A stretch of 37,913 nucleotides of DNA, from NCBI GenBank assembly GCA_964511645.1, contig CAZEGV010000025.1:1-37913 (forward strand), written 5' to 3'. The notes beneath the pieces are model-generated. The model made no database searches, was not told the DNA's origin, and saw only the letters and a program-made list of their open reading frames with translations. Within the stretch, counting starts at the first letter, position 1, and each line of letters opens with the position of its first letter. The position numbers were made by a program, and so were the translations under genes. Shown in pieces: positions 16,597 through 25,600 of this stretch. The DNA is from CAZEGV01 sp964511645 (GTDB taxonomy: Bacteria; Bacteroidota; Bacteroidia; Cytophagales; JAAEPT01).

Positions 16597-16618
16597 AATA
16601 TCAAAATATAATTTAGAA

Positions 16619-17251
16619 TTATCCTGCTGCTGGTGCTTCTCCTTCTGCTGGAGTTTCTCCTTCTTCAGTTCCTTCCCCTTCTTCATCTACACCTATAGAT
16701 TTAAGTGCACGAGGTACAATAATTTGTGCCACCGACACTGATTGTTTAGTAATAATTTCAAAATCTTTACTAACACCTAACTCTCTTACTGTAAGTGAAT
16801 TACCTAAGTCCAACTCAGTAACATCTACCTCTACTTCTTGTGGCAATTTACCTGGTAAAGCTTTCACTTTAAGTGTTTTAGATTTTGTATAAACCTGCCC
16901 ACCTTTAGCAACACCTACTGAGTCACCTATCAATTTAATAGGTATATTCATTATCACTTCCTTATCATCAAATATTTCTAATAAATCTACGTGTAACAAA
17001 GCCTCACTTACTGGGTGAAATTGAGCCTCTTTTAGGATACATTTTTTCTCTACTCCTTCTACGTTTAACTCTACGATGTACGCATCTGGCGTATAAAGTA
17101 ACTCTCTGTACAAGTACGCTGGAGTATGAAAGTGAATTACTTCATCACCACCATACAATACACTTGGGACGTTACCATCGGCACGTAAAGCTCTAGAATA
17201 TTTAGTTCCCATATCGCTTCTTCGCAATCCTACTATCTCTGTCGTTTTCAT
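16619..17251 (-). CDS. rplY: 50S ribosomal protein bL25, general stress protein Ctc form
   Basis: A 5S-rRNA-binding protein of the large ribosomal subunit, in the longer CTC/TL5 form with two domains. The 210 residues comprise an N-terminal L25 domain (about 5-90, with RSDMGTKYSRALRADGNVPS) and a C-terminal beta domain (about 98-180). An acidic low-complexity tail (EEGEGTEEGETPAEGEAPAA) ends the protein. It follows prs by 25 bases in the same direction, a prs-rplY pairing that is common in bacteria, and a strong intrinsic terminator lies just downstream. Confidence 0.96.
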   Translation of the reverse strand: MKTTEIVGLRRSDMGTKYSRALRADGNVPSVLYGGDEVIHFHTPAYLYRELLYTPDAYIVELNVEGVEKKCILKEAQFHPVSEALLHVDLLEIFDDKEVIMNIPIKLIGDSVGVAKGGQVYTKSKTLKVKALPGKLPQEVEVDVTELDLGNSLTVRELGVSKDFEIITKQSVSVAQIIVPRALKSIGVDEEGEGTEEGETPAEGEAPAAG

Positions 17252-17276
17252 ATTATATATTATTTATTTTACTTAT

Positions 17277-18209
17277 TTACTTAATAAACAAAGCACTGAT
17301 AGACTTAAAGTCATGTACTTTTTTGATTGCCTCTGCAAACATAGGACCTAAATCTAGTTGCACTATCTTTGAAGTCTCTTTTTTTAGCGGTAAAGAATTA
17401 GTAACCACAAGCTCTACCAATGCCGAATTCTCTATTGTTTCATATGCCTTACCCGATAATACTGGGTGAGTACATATTGCACGTACCGAATTAGCACCTT
17501 CCGACATAATCAAATCAGCCGCTTTGGCAAGCGTACCACCAGTATCAATCATATCATCAACTAAGACCACATCAGCCCTCTTCACATCACCAATCAACTG
17601 CATTGTAGCCACCTCATTAGCTCTTTCTCTATGCTTGTCACACATTACCAAATCCACTCCAAAATGTTTAGAAAACTCACGGGCTCTCTTCACACCCCCA
17701 ACATCTGGAGACGCAAATATCAAATTCTGTAATTTCAAATCCTCTATATAAGGAGCAAATACCGAAGAACCACTAAAATGATCCAAAGGAATATCAAAAA
17801 ATCCTTGAATCTGATCAGCGTGTAAATCCATTGTCATAATACGATCAGCACCTGTAGCCACCAATGTATTTGCAATCATTTTTGCACCAATCGCAACCCT
17901 TGGCTTATCTTTTCTATCCTGACGGGCATAACCATAATAAGGAATTACCACATTTACTTTACGAGCAGAAGCCCGCTTAGCGGCATCAATCATCAAAAGT
18001 AATTCAATAATATTTTCGGCAGGGGGAAATGTAGATTGTATAATAAAAACATCACAACCTCTTACAGATTCATCATAATGTACCGATAACTCACCGTCAC
18101 TAAAACGAGAAACGACCGCCTTACCCAAGGTAGTACCATATGATTTGGCTATTGCTTCCGATAAATACCTAGAAGCTTGACACGAAAATAACTTAACTTT
18201 TGATTCCAT
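17277..18209 (-). CDS. prs: Ribose-phosphate pyrophosphokinase
   Basis: This enzyme makes phosphoribosyl pyrophosphate from ribose 5-phosphate and ATP, feeding purine, pyrimidine, histidine and tryptophan synthesis. The 310-residue length is standard for class I. Landmarks are FSDGE (36-40), YYGYARQDRK (91-100), the metal-binding MDLHADQIQGFFD (about 126-138) and the phosphoribosyl loop VDDMIDTGGT (about 217-226). It is first in a prs-rplY operon with a good promoter upstream, and supplies the substrate that the purine pathway (purK and purE, also in this window) depends on. Confidence 0.97.
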   Translation of the reverse strand: MESKVKLFSCQASRYLSEAIAKSYGTTLGKAVVSRFSDGELSVHYDESVRGCDVFIIQSTFPPAENIIELLLMIDAAKRASARKVNVVIPYYGYARQDRKDKPRVAIGAKMIANTLVATGADRIMTMDLHADQIQGFFDIPLDHFSGSSVFAPYIEDLKLQNLIFASPDVGGVKRAREFSKHFGVDLVMCDKHRERANEVATMQLIGDVKRADVVLVDDMIDTGGTLAKAADLIMSEGANSVRAICTHPVLSGKAYETIENSALVELVVTNSLPLKKETSKIVQLDLGPMFAEAIKKVHDFKSISALFIK

Positions 18210-18235
18210 CTCTTATATTTTAAGATTAGAGTCCG

Positions 18236-18267
18236 CAAAATTGCATCTTTTCTTTTGAATTAACAAA
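18236..18267 (-). promoter_or_regulatory. Promoter of prs-rplY
   Basis: On the minus strand TTTG (18264-18267) and CAATTTTG (18236-18243, one mismatch from TAnnTTTG) are separated by exactly 20 bases. The predicted leader is about 20-25 bases. Confidence 0.55.
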
Positions 18268-18310
18268 CCTCATAGAAAAGATTTTATTAAAAAGAATATC
18301 TTCAAACCTT

Positions 18311-18457
18311 TGGGGCTTACCTCAATCGAGAAAAGCGAATTGAGGTCGGGTCATACGCTATATCTTTTTTATTTTTTTTCCTGTGTTTGATATTTCGACA
18401 AGCTCAACATGACACAGAAAAAAAACAAAAAAGGATGCCGCTACTACCCCTAAGCCT
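18311..18457 (-). repeat. Dispersed modular intergenic element, copy 3
   Basis: Read on the minus strand it begins GGCTTAGGGGTAGTAGCGGC followed by ATCCTTTTTTG. The middle hairpin is CTGTGT (18381-18386) pairing with ACACAG (18412-18417), extended by T and A runs. Inside it the TTTCGACAAGCTCAACATGACA core lies in the opposite orientation to copies 1, 2 and 4. The tail is GATATAGCGTATGACCCGAC, then a hairpin (18319-18326 with 18339-18346) with AATCGAG/CGAATT-type arms. This is the only copy clearly between two divergent genes (prs and ndk), so it cannot be a simple terminator here. It and two promoters account for the 370-base gap between prs and ndk. Confidence 0.7.
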
Positions 18458-18544
18458 CCCCCTTATCAACCTATCATCACAAAAACTCAAACAAGCTCAC
18501 ATCAATGTAAACCATTCTATTTCAACGATTAACAGAAAACTTAC

Positions 18545-18575
18545 TTGGATAAATAAAAACTTATCCCTATCTTTG
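18545..18575 (+). promoter_or_regulatory. Promoter of ndk
   Basis: TTG (18545-18547), 20 bases, then TATCTTTG (18568-18575) give a full match to the Bacteroidota vegetative promoter. Only four bases separate the -7 box from the ndk ATG, so the transcript should start at or beside the start codon. Confidence 0.7.
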
Positions 18576-18579
18576 GTGC

Positions 18580-18993
18580 ATGGAATATACCTTCTCATAC
18601 ATAAAACCAACGGCAGTACGCAACCGCCATATAGGAGATATTCTTAATATGATTGAAAACGCAGGATTTGACATCCTTTCAATCAAAAAAACAGCATTCA
18701 CAACCAAATTAGCTGAACAATTTTACGCAGAACACAAAGGAAAAGATTTTTTTGAACGACTGATTGAACATTGCTTATCAGGATCTGTTGTAGCATTAAT
18801 ACTAGAAAAAGAAAATGCAATAGAAGACTTTCGTACACTCATTGGCAATACAACACCATCAAAAGCAAAAAAAGGCACAATAAGAGCCAAATACGGAGAA
18901 ACAGTTACCTTTAACGCTATCCACGGATCAGACTCTACCAGCAGTGCGAAAAGAGAATCACAATTCTTTTTTTCAAATTTGGAACGATTTTAG
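18580..18993 (+). CDS. ndk: Nucleoside-diphosphate kinase
   Basis: Ndk balances nucleoside triphosphate pools by moving phosphate from ATP through a phosphohistidine. The 137-residue protein has the usual length. Key parts are TFSYIKPTAV (4-13, nucleotide-site Lys9), the RxxIG region (16-19) and NAIHGSDS (112-119) with catalytic His115. The start is fixed by the conserved N-terminus and by a promoter whose -7 box ends four bases before the ATG. A small exported protein gene follows after 14 bases. Confidence 0.96.
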   Translation: MEYTFSYIKPTAVRNRHIGDILNMIENAGFDILSIKKTAFTTKLAEQFYAEHKGKDFFERLIEHCLSGSVVALILEKENAIEDFRTLIGNTTPSKAKKGTIRAKYGETVTFNAIHGSDSTSSAKRESQFFFSNLERF

Positions 18994-19007
18994 CCTAATA
19001 CAATATT

Positions 19008-19352
19008 ATGATGATAAAAAAAACACTATTACTTGCATTAGGGGTCTCGGCATTGTCGGTTCACTTAGGTTATTCTGCTCAACCAGATAAGAAAAAAATC
19101 ACTTTTGGTGAAACCAAAGTAGAAAGCTCTGCTTCATACAAAACACTTGAAATCCGCTATATACTAAAGCCAATGGTTCTTAGTAGAGAAATTGAGATAG
19201 ATGGTATAACTTACAAATGTTTTTCAGATAGAAGTAGTGCCATCAAATATTATAATATGGTAAAAAACACTTCTGAGAAAACAGAAACATACTATGTGAC
19301 TACAGCCTCTACTAAAACAACGGAAGTATTTACTTTCAGAATTTCTGACTAA
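19008..19352 (+). CDS. Small exported protein of unknown function
   Basis: A 114-residue protein with an N-terminal signal peptide (MMIKKTLLLALGVSALSVHL, cleavage likely after YSA) and a mature part of about 90 residues. The mature chain is rich in Thr, Ser and Lys with alternating beta-like pattern and a single Cys in ITYKCFSDRSSA. I recognise no family. It lies 14 bases after ndk in the same direction and may be co-transcribed, and it converges on the flippase-like gene with six bases between stops. The signal peptide and the close spacing make it a likely real gene. Confidence 0.6.
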   Translation: MMIKKTLLLALGVSALSVHLGYSAQPDKKKITFGETKVESSASYKTLEIRYILKPMVLSREIEIDGITYKCFSDRSSAIKYYNMVKNTSEKTETYYVTTASTKTTEVFTFRISD

Positions 19353-19358
19353 ATATTT

Positions 19359-20393
19359 TTATTTCATCATCACTCTTTTTAACCATTTGGGTAGTGTCAT
19401 ACTGCCCAAAATCAAATAAGCATAATAAGTCAAGCCTCTCCACAAAGTAGCAATACCAATGCTCGTACCAATTATCGTCATAAAAAAATATTCCGACAAA
19501 CCAGATCCACCAGGGGTAGGAGATATTAATTGAGTAACCCAAAGAATAACATGCTTAGAGAAAACATCCAAATGCTGACTAGCCGACATCTCAACAAGAG
19601 AATACGCAGCAAGGATACAATTCACGATAAAATACCGTGACACCCACACAATCAAAGTAAAACCAGCACCCTTTACCCAATACATTAGCCCCATGCCTTT
19701 CAGTTCTCGTGAAGCAATCATCACATCCACCGAAAGCTTAATCATTTTTCGTTTCCATTTATAATTAAACATAGATGCGAACCGAGTAATAGCTCGTTTG
19801 AATGCTTTTGGTCTTATCAATACACCAAACACCATAAAGGCTGTATACGCCGATATCAACACATAACTAATTAAAAACAAGGAATTAAGTTTAAAGGAAA
19901 CACCAAAAAACAACCTTTCTACAGATAGAAATTCCTGCGATGTATTATACATTATAATAGGTGATGCTATAATAAAAAATAAATTATCCAAAATAGCGGT
20001 TAGCATCACAATAGCGATACTTTTTCCTATCGTTAAACCTTCTTTATTAAGGATAAACATAGCAATAGCCGTTCCCCCAACCACAGAAGGAGTTACAGAA
20101 GAAGCAAACTCCCATAAAATAATCGTGTAAATACTCCCTTTCCAAGTTAGCTCGTCGCTGGTTAGTTTTTTAATCCTAAAAACATAAAATAAATCCCGTA
20201 TGACCAAGGCTAAAACTGCCCCCGCTAACCACAGCCACCGAGGGTCGGACAAATGGGCTACAACTTGGCTTAATGACTCTTTTGTATTATAATTGAACAG
20301 TATAAGTGTACTGAATAAGCCAACCACAATGCCAATATAAATATTGCGTGACTTAAAAATTTTCAACTCTTGATTAGGCACAGTACTATTCAC
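19359..20393 (-). CDS. Lysylphosphatidylglycerol synthase transmembrane-type (flippase-like) protein
   Basis: A 344-residue multi-span inner-membrane protein of the UPF0104/AglD-like group, which matches the flippase domain of MprF without its lysyl-transfer domain. About eight hydrophobic spans are visible. Family landmarks include WEFASSVTPSVVGGTAIAMF (about 95-114) and, near the C-terminus, VTQLISPTPGGSGLSEYFFM (about 287-306), the paired Pro-Gly-Gly segments typical of this fold. The substrate could be a lipid or a lipid-linked sugar. The start is GTG and overlaps scpA by 8 bases, so they share a transcript. Confidence 0.85.
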   Translation of the reverse strand: MNSTVPNQELKIFKSRNIYIGIVVGLFSTLILFNYNTKESLSQVVAHLSDPRWLWLAGAVLALVIRDLFYVFRIKKLTSDELTWKGSIYTIILWEFASSVTPSVVGGTAIAMFILNKEGLTIGKSIAIVMLTAILDNLFFIIASPIIMYNTSQEFLSVERLFFGVSFKLNSLFLISYVLISAYTAFMVFGVLIRPKAFKRAITRFASMFNYKWKRKMIKLSVDVMIASRELKGMGLMYWVKGAGFTLIVWVSRYFIVNCILAAYSLVEMSASQHLDVFSKHVILWVTQLISPTPGGSGLSEYFFMTIIGTSIGIATLWRGLTYYAYLILGSMTLPKWLKRVMMK

Positions 20394-21129
20394 TTGATAA
20401 TGTTTTAGAAAGCCAAAAATTATTATACCCCTCTCCTACCACAATATTAATTAGCTCGGACTGTAAAAGTTCTAAAATGGATAAAAAACTAAAAATCACT
20501 GCTATTTTACTTGGGTTTTCGGCTATTAAATCTTCAAACGATACTTTATCTTGCTTAGCCAAACTGGATAAAATTTTATCTTTTTGTTCCTTGACGGTAT
20601 AAGGATATTGAACAACATTATGAATCGGTCTGTTTTTCTCGATTTCAAAGCGCTCTAAAACTTTCTCAAAAACTTTTAACAGCTTATACATGTCTACATT
20701 TTGTAGCTCTAATTCTACATTGTTTTGCTCTGCAAGTTTTTTTATCTCTTGATCTACATTCCCTCTTTTCTCTCTTGAGGCACGAAGCTCCTCTAGTAAA
20801 GAAAAATCACCAATTACTGCTTTGTATTTTTTATATTCGAGTAACCTCTCAACCAATTCTTGCCTAGGATCAACCTCCTCTCCTTCTTCATCTAGTTCTG
20901 GTCTAGGTATCAGCATTTTGGCTTTAATCCGCATTAATGATGCCGCTACAAGGATAAATTCACTTGCTACCTCTATATTAAGGTGTTCGAGTTCTTCTAT
21001 ATACGCCAAAAAATCGTTTGTGATTTTTGAAATAGGAATGTCATAGATGTCTAATTCATCCTTTTGGATAAAAAACAAAAGTAGGTCAAACGGACCTTCA
21101 AACAATGGTAATTTAATTTCGAAACTCAC
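20386..21129 (-). CDS. scpA: Segregation and condensation protein A
   Basis: ScpA is the kleisin subunit that joins the two heads of the SMC ring in chromosome condensation and partition. The 247-residue length is usual. The N-terminus KLPLFEGPFDLLLFFIQKDE (6-25) is the signature SMC-neck-binding helix region, followed by DIYDIPISKITNDFLAYIEE, and SEFILVAASLMRIKAKMLIPR (about 56-76). The middle is charged and the C-terminal winged helix ends the protein. The start is GTG, the only plausible one next to the conserved N-terminus. No scpB or smc gene is in the window. Confidence 0.94.
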   Translation of the reverse strand: MSFEIKLPLFEGPFDLLLFFIQKDELDIYDIPISKITNDFLAYIEELEHLNIEVASEFILVAASLMRIKAKMLIPRPELDEEGEEVDPRQELVERLLEYKKYKAVIGDFSLLEELRASREKRGNVDQEIKKLAEQNNVELELQNVDMYKLLKVFEKVLERFEIEKNRPIHNVVQYPYTVKEQKDKILSSLAKQDKVSFEDLIAENPSKIAVIFSFLSILELLQSELINIVVGEGYNNFWLSKTLSSE

Positions 21130-21232
21130 TATTTAAAAAGATATTTTCACGAACAAATATACCAAATACTCATGGATTAGGCAATTAATTTATAGTATTG
21201 TCAATTAGTTTCTTTATATCATAAAACAACCG

Positions 21233-21240
21233 TAGTTTTG
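21233..21240 (+). promoter_or_regulatory. Possible -7 element of the APC permease gene
   Basis: TAGTTTTG matches TAnnTTTG, 37 bases before the ATG. The expected -33 position (about 21210) has only a TTT/TTC sequence, so this is a weak call. Confidence 0.4.
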
Positions 21241-21277
21241 TGAAAACACATCAAATTCATACCTAGTCCATTAAAAA

Positions 21278-22597
21278 ATGACACAACATCGGAAAAGAAA
21301 CAAAACCCTTGGTCTAACAGAGCTCATTGCTATAGCACTTGGAGGCATGGTAGGTGGAGGTATTTTTACAATATTAGGAATCTCTGTTTCGATGATAGGT
21401 AACTTAACCCCTATTGCCATCATTATAGGAGGGCTTATTGCCGCTCTTGCCGCTTATTCTTATGTCAAATTGGGCTTATACTACAGAGATGAAGGTGCTA
21501 CTTATTCTTTTTATAAAAAGACTTATCCAACCTCTCCTTTTTCGGCATCTGTAATTGGTTGGTTTGTAATTTTCGGATACATTAGTACCCTTGCTTTATA
21601 TGCTTACACATTTTCTTCCTATGCTATCAGTAGTACTGATTTTGCCAATAATTTATTAATCAGAAAAACAATTGCTATTGGTGTTATTGCACTTTTTACA
21701 CTTATAAATGTGTGGAGTGTAAACGGCATGGGGAAAATTGAAGACTTAATGGTATACACAAAGCTTGTGCTTCTCAGCATCATATCGCTGGTTCTTATAC
21801 AGCATGGCAATACTAGTTTTTCAACTTTTATAGATAATATGAAAATTGATATTGAGCAGTCAAACGTCTTTAGCATTCTTATTGTTGCATCTATCACCTT
21901 TGTTGCTTACGAAGGCTTCCAACTAGTTATAAATGCCGTTAATGAAATGAGAAATCCTGAAAAGAATATCCCTAGGGCTATTTACAGTGCTATTACTTTG
22001 GCAGTATTGATATATGTAGTTATTGCGATGGGGGCACTATTTGCAATCCCTACAGAAGAAATTATCAAAGACAAAGAGTATGCATTAGCAGCAGGTGCTG
22101 AAAATGCAATAGGAAAAATTGGAGCTAATCTTGTCATTATTGGTGCTATACTTGCTTCAAGTAGTGCCATTAGTGGCACTCTCTTTGGTTCTTCTCGACA
22201 AATGGCAGTTATTGCAAAAGATGGTTTTTTTCCTCACCTGTTGTCTATACGGAAAAATAATAGTCCTCAAAATGCTATTATTGCCATGGCGGTTATGGCA
22301 AGTATTCTTATTGTTGTTGGCGGACTAGAATTAATACTAGAGTTTGGAAGTATCACTTTCTTATTTGTATCACTACTAATGGCGATTGCCAACTACAAAA
22401 TTAGAAAAAAAACAAACTCTTCAATAATAATTACTCTACTAGCTATTGTAGGGCTAAGTGTTGGAGGCGGGCTTATATTATATTATGAATTAGTAAATAA
22501 ATGGGAGCAAATGATAGTCATACTATTACTGTACCTTATACTTGCCTTAGGAGCATGGTTTTTTTCTAAACGAAAACGAATGCTAATTCATAATTAA
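21278..22597 (+). CDS. APC family amino acid permease
   Basis: A 439-residue inner-membrane secondary transporter with about twelve spans. The N-terminal motif LTELIAIALGGMVGGGIFT (13-31) is the broken first helix that binds substrate in the amino acid-polyamine-organocation superfamily. A second family landmark is the conserved FVAYEGFQLVINAVNEMRNP stretch (about 208-227), with the glutamate-containing helix of this group. Which amino acid it carries cannot be told. It stands alone between a divergent scpA unit and the macroglobulin gene, 69 bases downstream in the same direction, and may or may not be co-transcribed with it. Confidence 0.9.
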   Translation: MTQHRKRNKTLGLTELIAIALGGMVGGGIFTILGISVSMIGNLTPIAIIIGGLIAALAAYSYVKLGLYYRDEGATYSFYKKTYPTSPFSASVIGWFVIFGYISTLALYAYTFSSYAISSTDFANNLLIRKTIAIGVIALFTLINVWSVNGMGKIEDLMVYTKLVLLSIISLVLIQHGNTSFSTFIDNMKIDIEQSNVFSILIVASITFVAYEGFQLVINAVNEMRNPEKNIPRAIYSAITLAVLIYVVIAMGALFAIPTEEIIKDKEYALAAGAENAIGKIGANLVIIGAILASSSAISGTLFGSSRQMAVIAKDGFFPHLLSIRKNNSPQNAIIAMAVMASILIVVGGLELILEFGSITFLFVSLLMAIANYKIRKKTNSSIIITLLAIVGLSVGGGLILYYELVNKWEQMIVILLLYLILALGAWFFSKRKRMLIHN

Positions 22598-22666
22598 TAT
22601 AGTTATCATTTTTAAATTCTGGAAACCTCCGATTTTAATTCAAAAACAACTAACTTAATCGGACTT

Positions 22667-25600
22667 ATGAAATCACTACTTAAAAACCCTTTTATTGTTA
22701 CCTCACTAGGTGTTGTAGCATTAGCTTTATTTTTAACAACTCTCTTTTACCTTTCTTTATCTGGAAAAAGAAGACACAGTTCACAAAACACTTCTTACTC
22801 CTCTGATTACAGTTTATACATCAGCGAGCACACCAATGGAGAGATCTCAAAGATTTCTCCTATTATTTTCAAATTTGCCGAAGACTGTATTACTACTGAT
22901 AAGGTAAATACTAAAGCGGGATCAGTATTTGACTTCTCTCCCAATATAAAAGGAGAAGCTATCTGGACAGATGAGCGTACCATCAAATTTACGCCAAACA
23001 ATCACCTTCCTAGCGAAACCACATATGAAGCTACAATTGATTTAGATGATTACATCAATGACATACCAGACTCTTTGTCTAGCTATACCTTCAGCTTTAT
23101 CACAAAAAAACAAGATTACAATGTAAAAGTATCACGATTAGAAGCTTCCGACCCAAACTCAATCAAGTGGTACAAAACCGATGGGACAATATACTTGCAA
23201 GATTATGAAAATATAAATGATGTAAAAAACATACTAAATGCTAATATAGATGGAAAAAAACTTCCTGTTAAATGGAGCTATGATTCTAGTAATACTTACG
23301 AATACCATTTTGTAATTGACAGCATTCTCCGTACCGAAAAACTTCAAAAAATAAAAATAGATTGGACAGGTTCCCCTATCAATGTTGATTATAAAGGAGA
23401 AGAAAATTTACTGCTCAATGCTTTAGGTGATTTTATACTTACAGATGTCTCTTCTGTAAATTCTCCTGAGCAAGTTATCACTTTTTATTTCTCTGATCCA
23501 CTCAAAGCCAAACAAAACCTTAACGGATTAATCTCTCTTAACAGAGGCTCTTTTTCTTATATTATAAACGGAAGTAAGTTAGAAATTTACCCAAAAAATA
23601 GAATTAGCGGAAGCGTAACAGTAAAAATAAGAAAAGGAATTAAAAACATAGCTGGTTACTCATACAACACAAATATCCATAAAGAATTTTCATTTTCTGA
23701 TCTTAAACCTCAACTAAGATTGATTGATAAGAAAACAATCGTTCCAAATCAAGCTAAAAAAATTCCTTTTGTATTTGAAAGTGTAAACCTTAAAGCTGTA
23801 GATATTCGAGTAATTAGAATTTTTGAGAAAAACATTGCACAATTCTTACAAGTAAATGAATTAAACACAAATAGAGAACTCAAGCGGGTAGGACAAGCTG
23901 TATACACAGGGAAAATAGAGTTCAACAAAAATGACAATCTCAATACTTGGGGAAAACGTAGTATAGATTTAACTAAAATAATCAAACCAGAACCCGGTGC
24001 TATTTACCAAATTGCCTTAGGATTTAGAAAATCATACGCTTTACTTACCTGTGAAGAAGACAGTAAAAAAGCTAATGACCGTGACCCAGGAGAAAACATG
24101 TTAGCACTAAATGGTTGGGATACTCCCTCTCGCTATTATGATTATTATGACGACTATTATTACTATGACGACTATAGCTACGAAGACAGAAAAGACCCTT
24201 GTACTCCTCTTTATTACACCAGTAATAAATCTGTTTCTCAAAACATATTAGCCAGTTCTATTGGTTTAATCTGCAAGCGAAGTAATAATAACGAGATGTT
24301 AGTTATTGCCAATGACATCAACACCACGCAACCTTTATCTGGTATTACTATCGAGGTTTATGATTATCAAAATAAACTCATGCACACTGGCAAAACAAAC
24401 AGCAAAGGAATGATTCGTTACACTACTGAGAAAGCACCTTTCCTAGTCATTGCAAAAAAAGAAAAATCTCGTGGATATCTTAAAGTAAATGATGGAAATG
24501 CACTTAGTCTCAGTAATTTTGAAACAGGTGGTGTGAGTAAATATCATGGTCTTAATGGATTCATATACGGTGAAAGAGGAGTTTGGCGACCTGGTGACAC
24601 GATGTATCTTTCACTTATTATAGAAGATAGATTAAACAGTTTACCTGTGCAACACCCTGTTAAATTTGAGTTCATTAACCCTAACGGACAAAAAATAATA
24701 GAAAAAACAGTTATTAAAAACACCAATGGCTTATATGTTTTCCAACCGTTTACAGCACCAGAAGACATTACCGGATATTATAGAGTGGTAGCACATGTAG
24801 GTGGAACAACCTTTAGAAAGACACTACCAGTAGAAACTATTCTACCAAACCGCCTACGTATAAAAATTGGAATTAAAGAAGGGGAAACAATCAAACAAAA
24901 CCAAAGTATCAAACTTTCTTCGGAATGGCTACACGGAGCTAAGGCTAATAAATTAAAAGCTGATGTAATGCTCTCGCTCACTAAATCCTCTACCAGCTTT
25001 AACAAATACAAAGACTATACTTTTGACAACCCATCTCTATACCTTAACAGTGAAGATCAAGTCGTATTTGATGGTAATTTAGATGAAAATGGAGAAACTT
25101 CATTTAATTTTAACATCAATAAAAAACGAAATCTACCAGGCTCTATGACTGCCCATATCAAAACCAAAGTTTACGAGCCTAGCGGAAACTTTAGCATAGA
25201 TCAATTTACTGCCAAATATATGCACTATGATAACTATGTAGGAATCAACATCCCGAAAAGCAACAACTATTACAGCACATTATATGTGGACACTAATAAT
25301 GTTATCGACTTTGTATCACTTACAAAAGATGGAAAAAGGTCAGGCAGTAGAAATTTAAAAATCAATGTTTACAAATTAGGTTGGAAATGGTGGTACAGCG
25401 GACGATTTAACGATGTACGATATAATGCTACAAGACATCGTACACCTGTAAAGATGAGTACAATAACCACAAACGAAAACGGAAAAGCATCATACAGACT
25501 TAAAATAGGAAAAGAAAAATGGGGAAGATACCTCATTATGGCTACTGATGAAGATGGTCATAGCTGTGGTCAAGTTGTCTATATTGATTGGCCATCGTGG

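Noticed and set aside
16380..16604. Open frame of 74 codons on the minus strand between the metalloprotease and rplY
   Set aside because: It runs through element copy 2 and the rplY terminator hairpin; composition is not protein-like and no start signal is seen.
18387..18647. Open frame of 86 codons on the plus strand ahead of and overlapping ndk
   Set aside because: It covers element copy 3 and the ndk promoter and enters ndk in another frame.
24134..24187. Asp/Tyr-rich low-complexity patch in the macroglobulin
   Set aside because: Striking, but similar acidic-aromatic loops are, as far as I know, usual before the DPCTP-type segment in Bacteroidota members of this family; no sign of a repeat expansion.
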